Part shown: positions 6,627-9,681 of the stretch, piece after piece
Numbering within the stretch: position 1 is the first letter of the stretch
How the letters are laid out: the number at the start of each line of letters is the position of its first letter
From: DASZZV01 sp035544835
GTDB taxonomy: Bacteria > Acidobacteriota > Thermoanaerobaculia > Gp7-AA8
Length of the DNA: 9,681 nt
Assembly (NCBI GenBank): GCA_035544835.1
Contig: DASZZV010000048.1
Span: 1-9,681 of the forward strand
Reading direction: 5' to 3'
Notes under the pieces: generated by a model
Database searches by the model: none
Told to the model about the DNA's origin: nothing
What the model saw: the letters and a program-made list of their open reading frames with translations, nothing else
Translations under genes and position numbers: made by a program

Positions 6627-7670
6627 TCAATTCTCATCTCCTTCCACGTAAGCCTCGATCTCCAGCAGCAGCTCGCGACGGCAGATATCCGCCCGCAGGT
6701 AAATGACTGACGCATTCGCGGCGATTCGCGGCGCGAGCGAGCGGGAGGCGGCCTCGTAGTCTTCCCCATGCCGAAGGTAGACCTTGAGTGCCGATGCGTC
6801 GCTCAAGCCCAGGGGCCTGTCGAGCCGCCGGCCCGCCTCGGAGATCACCAGGTCGAGATTCCGCAGGGTCTCGTCGAGCTGCGTCAGCAACTCCCCCTGG
6901 TGGCGCGACTCGTGGCCCACGATGCTGGCCGTTCCGGCGACGAAAAGCTGAAAGCTGCCGGTGGCCCAGCGCTTGAGAGTAGCTCGCGAGAACGACGGGC
7001 TGCGTGGGCCGTAGCGGTCGGGGTAGCGGAAGGCACTGACCTGCCGCGGATTCTCGATCTGCAGTCCAGGCTCGCGTGCCGCGACCAGATAGACGGCAAA
7101 GAGGTCGCTGCCGGTGCCGATGGCGCTCGCCGCCGGCAGGTCGTCATCGAACCGAAAGCCGAGGTCGGTCAGGGCCTCGAAGCGGCCGACGGAGAATCTG
7201 CGGTATTGCTCCAGCCCTTCGCAATGCGCGTTGATGGCGGGCACGTGATTCCATATCCGCAGCGGATGCGGAAACCCGGCCTCACGAATGGCACCGAAGA
7301 GCCGCAGGTAGGTCTGTCTGGCCAGCGTGTCGATTGCCGTTCTCTCGACCGGCACCACCGCGGCGGCGAAGAGAAGCTGGTCGTTCGCGGAGAGGTTGAG
7401 TCCATCCCGTGAGAAATGCCGCGCCGTGAGGCTGCTCTCCCACACTTCGGCGGCCACCTCCCCAAGCGGCTCGAGCGGCATGACGGAGGCCGCGGCCGTT
7501 GTCGACGTAGCATCGAAGCGAAGCGTCGCCAGTGCGCCATTGACACCGGCCGAGAGCTCCCATGGCGTGAGGTACCTCACGGTCGCGGGAACGCTGCGGA
7601 TTCGCCTCGGCGTGTCGCCGATCTCCGCCCAGTCTCTTTCAGTCGTCAGTGGTCGGCTCCCCGGAATCAT
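6627..7670 (-). CDS. Chorismatase, FkbO/Hyg5/XanB2 family (RidA/YjgF-like fold)
   Basis: The 347-residue product has the normal length of the family. Family-like segments are RIWNHVPAIN (138-147), GLEQYRRFSVGR (152-163), PAASAIGTG (179-187), ENPRQVSAFRYP (206-217), YGPRSPSFSRA (220-230), FVAGTASIVGHESRHQG (243-259) and the C-terminal CRRELLLEIE (330-339). Members cleave chorismate to pyruvate plus either a trans-dihydroxycyclohexadiene carboxylate (FkbO type) or 3-/4-hydroxybenzoate (Hyg5 and XanB2 types). E337 is the likely catalytic glutamate. C330 lies 7 residues before it, the same spacing as C327 and E334 that I recall for Hyg5, which would favour a hydroxybenzoate product; this is from memory. 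The first ATG at 7668-7670 is used, although no clear ribosome binding site is visible. The gene lies 134 bp downstream of the membrane protein gene on the same strand and ends tail to tail with the small membrane protein gene. No polyketide, rapamycin-like or xanthomonadin genes are visible. Confidence 0.92.
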   Translation of the reverse strand: MIPGSRPLTTERDWAEIGDTPRRIRSVPATVRYLTPWELSAGVNGALATLRFDATSTTAAASVMPLEPLGEVAAEVWESSLTARHFSRDGLNLSANDQLLFAAAVVPVERTAIDTLARQTYLRLFGAIREAGFPHPLRIWNHVPAINAHCEGLEQYRRFSVGRFEALTDLGFRFDDDLPAASAIGTGSDLFAVYLVAAREPGLQIENPRQVSAFRYPDRYGPRSPSFSRATLKRWATGSFQLFVAGTASIVGHESRHQGELLTQLDETLRNLDLVISEAGRRLDRPLGLSDASALKVYLRHGEDYEAASRSLAPRIAANASVIYLRADICRRELLLEIEAYVEGDEN

Positions 7671-7803
7671 TCGGTGTTCGGGTTCTGGTTTTCTGCGGAA
7701 CAGAAAGCGTCATCATGAATGATCGCCCACATTGGCGTTAACTTAAGCGATTATTTGCGACAACTGCCGCTTCGTCTCCAGAAGGATGGTTCGTGGAAGT
7801 TGT

Positions 7804-8469
7804 CTATGGATATGGGTGCGGCGAAGGAGCAATCACCATTGGCCTGAAGACTCTTCGGAAAATGAAATGGAGAGGCACATACCAGAGGAGCGGTATGAAG
7901 ACCATGAGAACCGCCAGCCAGAACCAGGCCGGCGCCCAGGCCGGCGACTGGATCATCGGAAAGCCGTATACCCAGTTCAGGTTTCCGGCAGACCCGCTGC
8001 TGTCTGCAGTCAGGAGGTAAGACAGCAGGAGCACAGCCCACAGGTAGACCGTCTGAGCCATTGGCGCGCGCCGGTCGTATCCGAGACGCCAGACCAGCCA
8101 GATTAGAAGATACGGAAGCCAGAGATGGAAGCTCGACAGAGCCCGATTCAGAAGTGGAATCCTCGGATCGAACACATGGTCGGCGACGCCGGGACCGAAC
8201 ACTTTTCGTCCCGATACTATCTGGATGAAGAAATCGATCTGCCAGATGACTTGCACAAGAAGGATTGCCAGTAGTTGCATGCTGGCCAGAAGACTGCTTT
8301 CGAGCCAGAGCGACAGTAGGGTCGTTAGAAGGGCGACGTCGCAAAGCCACAGGAACGTCATGGGCGTGGACTGGCTCCAGTAAATGGGAACGAGAAAAGC
8401 AACGTAGAGTGTGAAGAGCGTCTTGATCCAAATGGGAAGGACGGGGATTTTGCGGTCCACCTTGCCCAT
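7804..8469 (-). CDS. Polytopic inner-membrane protein of unknown function
   Basis: The 221-residue protein has about six hydrophobic segments, near 12-31, 38-56, 60-82, 110-128, 135-155 and 180-205. Conserved-looking polar points between them include FLWLCDVAL, SLWLESSLLASM, WQIDFF, WRLGYDRRAPMAQT and GNLNWVYGF. It looks like the family usually annotated simply as membrane-associated protein; no catalytic motif is evident. I chose the ATG at 8467-8469, which overlaps the TGA of the upstream gene as TGATG. A TTG at 8472 would add one residue. There is no Shine-Dalgarno, so translation probably depends on coupling to the methyltransferase-like gene, and the two products probably act together. 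The gene ends with TAG at 7804-7806, leaving 133 bp to the chorismatase start, so read-through into that gene is possible. Confidence 0.85.
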   Translation of the reverse strand: MGKVDRKIPVLPIWIKTLFTLYVAFLVPIYWSQSTPMTFLWLCDVALLTTLLSLWLESSLLASMQLLAILLVQVIWQIDFFIQIVSGRKVFGPGVADHVFDPRIPLLNRALSSFHLWLPYLLIWLVWRLGYDRRAPMAQTVYLWAVLLLSYLLTADSSGSAGNLNWVYGFPMIQSPAWAPAWFWLAVLMVFIPLLWYVPLHFIFRRVFRPMVIAPSPHPYP

Positions 8470-9239
8470 CAAACTTGTGGGGCCGGCAGTTTAGATGCCA
8501 ATGGCAGGCGAAGAATGAACACCCTCACGAACGGCGTGATGTGGCGTTCTCCCTCCAGCTCCAGGCCCGCCAATCCGGCCAGCCGGACCCACTCCCGTCG
8601 CGCAAGGAAGTGAAATGCTCCCGGACCGAAGGCCACTGCGGCGATGAGGTCGCGGAGATGCTCGACGAGCACGATCCTCCCATCTGGTGAGACGATCCGG
8701 GCCAGCTCGTGGAAGAACTTCTCTCGAACGGCGATATCGCGGATCTCGTGAGCCGCCAGCATGACCACGACCAGCTCGGCCCATCCATTCTCGACCGCCA
8801 GCGCATCCGGCTGCGCTGCGACGGCGGCCGGACCGCCTCCCCTCTGGCGAGCGCGTGTGATGGCCGGCTCGGTCATCGTCTCCGGGCTGTAGATGTCCAG
8901 CATGCGCCCTTCACTGTTCGGAAAAATCTCCTGAAGCGGAAGGGTTGTTTCTTCCAGACCGGCATTGATCTGAATCCACCGCGCCGGAGGGCCTGGAATC
9001 TCTTCGATCAGCCACCGACCGCTGAGCAGCGGTGAGCGATCAAACATCAGGTGGAACGCCCAGAACGAGGCTACGCTGAACCAGGCCGCTACGGCGATTC
9101 CCGCGCAGGCCGCGAAGCGCAGGAGCGGCGGGATGGCGGGCAGAAGAGTTAGAACCGCTCCGGCTGCGATTCCCACGACTGCTGCTGCATAAAGCCGCCG
9201 ATTGTAACCGGCGATCCGTAGCGCATGGGTGAAGGACAT
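8469..9239 (-). CDS. Membrane-anchored class I methyltransferase-like protein with atypical motif I
   Basis: The 256-residue protein begins with two hydrophobic segments at about 15-35 and 40-62, followed by a Rossmann-like methyltransferase region. GRMLDIYSP (111-119) sits where motif I is expected, but the usual G-x-G-x-G loop is absent. WAELVVVMLAAHEIRD (153-168) resembles the motif IV strand of UbiE-like enzymes, and FHELARIVSPDGRIVLVEH (176-194) resembles the following helix and strand with the E-L-x-R-x-L-x-P-x-G pattern. The C-terminal FHFLARREWVRLAGLAGL region fits the end of such domains. Family assignment therefore rests on the second half. If active, it would work at the membrane on an unknown substrate; with the motif I change it may bind S-adenosylmethionine differently or not at all. 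The ATG at 9237-9239 is used; no strong ribosome binding site is seen. It is translationally coupled to the membrane protein gene. Confidence 0.78.
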   Translation of the reverse strand: MSFTHALRIAGYNRRLYAAAVVGIAAGAVLTLLPAIPPLLRFAACAGIAVAAWFSVASFWAFHLMFDRSPLLSGRWLIEEIPGPPARWIQINAGLEETTLPLQEIFPNSEGRMLDIYSPETMTEPAITRARQRGGGPAAVAAQPDALAVENGWAELVVVMLAAHEIRDIAVREKFFHELARIVSPDGRIVLVEHLRDLIAAVAFGPGAFHFLARREWVRLAGLAGLELEGERHITPFVRVFILRLPLASKLPAPQV

Positions 9240-9454
9240 TGCTCGAGCATTGTGGCACGGCGATCAGGCTTCGCGCCGCGGGTGGCGTGAGGGCGAACCT
9301 CATGGAGACGACGCGCCGGGACCTCAAGATCGTCATCGATTCCTTGATAGGCACGATGGCCGGCGCTGCAGGCGCGAATGACTCAGGCCAGGAAACGAAG
9401 TGACGAAGTCTGCGATGCGTCAATGTCTGGCGGTGCATAGCCCAGATCTCCTTG
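9240..9454. other. Intergenic stretch with no convincing gene
   Basis: These 215 bases lie between the end of the partial - strand gene at 9455 and the start of the methyltransferase-like gene at 9239. They should carry the promoter of the latter if it is not co-transcribed with the upstream gene. I saw no clear -35/-10 pair, terminator hairpin or RNA gene. A 33-codon + strand ORF at 9302-9403 has no recognisable ribosome binding site and is not called. Confidence 0.5.
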
Positions 9455-9681
9455 TCATCCGTGAAGCAGCAGCGGGGCCGGCTTCCAGGTGTCGAACTCG
9501 CGGGGCAGGAGCGCCAGGATCTCGTCGGCCCTCATTCCGTACAGGTCGTAGTTGAAGTCGAGTTGCTGGAGTACCGTGATGAGGCGGCGAAGGTTCCCGG
9601 CGCGCGAGGATGTTGTTGCTCCGCGCTTTGGTCGTTTTCGAGCCTCGTCCCAATAGAGCAGATGCACCGCTTCGATGAGAC
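9455..9681 (-). CDS. C-terminal end of an unrecognised protein (5' end outside window)
   Basis: The frame is open from the window edge to TGA at 9455-9457, giving 74 visible residues; the GTG at 9665-9667 is probably an internal valine, because the frame continues upstream of it (LIEAVHLLYWDEAR). The first half is basic (ARKRPKRG), and the second half is regular and helical-looking (NLRRLITVLQQLDF, ADEILALLPREFDTW). Codons in the second half favour G or C at the third base, as in neighbouring genes, which supports coding. I recognise no domain and propose no function. It is on the same strand as the methyltransferase-like gene, 215 bp upstream of it. Confidence 0.5.
   Translation of the reverse strand, partial: LIEAVHLLYWDEARKRPKRGATTSSRAGNLRRLITVLQQLDFNYDLYGMRADEILALLPREFDTWKPAPLLLHG

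Noticed and set aside
6768..7412. + strand ORF of 214 codons
   Set aside because: It is antisense to the chorismatase gene, which has many family motifs.
7735..7763. Possible - strand promoter TTGTCG-17 bp-TAACGC before the chorismatase
   Set aside because: The -10 element matches the consensus at only two positions; too weak to call, although the region is AT-rich.
7751..8431. - strand ORF of 226 codons overlapping the membrane protein gene
   Set aside because: Composition is Arg/Ser/Pro-rich without domains; the overlapping frame gives a clean polytopic membrane protein coupled to its upstream gene.
9302..9403. + strand 33-codon ORF starting METTRRDLKIVIDSLIGTM
   Set aside because: The sequence looks plausible for a small helix, but there is no Shine-Dalgarno and no family resemblance.
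9040..9438. - strand ORF of 132 codons across the start of the methyltransferase-like gene
   Set aside because: It overlaps the supported gene in another frame and has Arg/Ser/Pro-rich shadow composition.

Overview
The window is a GC-rich bacterial chromosomal or metagenomic fragment with eight protein-coding genes, two of them cut by the window edges. No tRNA, rRNA, insertion sequence, phage gene or CRISPR array was found. The gene content suggests an Acidobacteriota-like organism. This is an inference from three things: a secreted protein built of tandem beta-sandwich-like modules, an ABC permease fused to an M1 metallopeptidase, and intergenic arrays of short GGGNNC and TTGCAGTGG repeats. 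The sequence alone does not prove the taxonomy.

Layout: (1) Bases 2-1282, + strand, hold the C-terminal part of a large repeat-containing protein that is probably secreted. (2) Bases 1283-1529 separate two converging genes and hold two facing hexamer arrays that form an imperfect inverted repeat with G-quadruplex potential. (3) Bases 1530-5992, - strand, form a two-gene operon of an ABC ATPase followed by a 1196-residue protein joining a duplicated ABC-2 type permease to an M1-like zinc peptidase; the genes overlap at TGATG. (4) Bases 5993-6213 are a divergent intergenic region with a 9-bp tandem repeat. (5) Bases 6214-6615, + strand, encode a small cysteine-containing membrane protein. (6) Bases 6627-7670, - strand, encode a chorismatase (FkbO/Hyg5/XanB2 family). 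(7) Bases 7804-9239, - strand, encode a membrane-anchored methyltransferase-like protein followed by a polytopic membrane protein, again joined by TGATG. (8) Bases 9240-9454 show no convincing gene. (9) Bases 9455-9681, - strand, hold the end of an unrecognised gene.

How the genes work together: the ATPase and the permease-peptidase should form one inner-membrane machine with a zinc peptidase domain, probably outside the cytoplasm. The methyltransferase-like and membrane proteins are very probably co-translated. The chorismatase follows them on the same strand after 134 bp, so it could be co-transcribed or independent; it would divert chorismate to a hydroxybenzoate or a dihydroxycyclohexadiene acid. 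No complete secondary-metabolite cluster is visible. I see no strong case for a wholly new system. The best leads are the peptidase-permease fusion with its altered active-site motifs, the chorismatase without a recognised pathway, the methyltransferase-like protein lacking a normal glycine loop, and the mirrored GGGNNC arrays.
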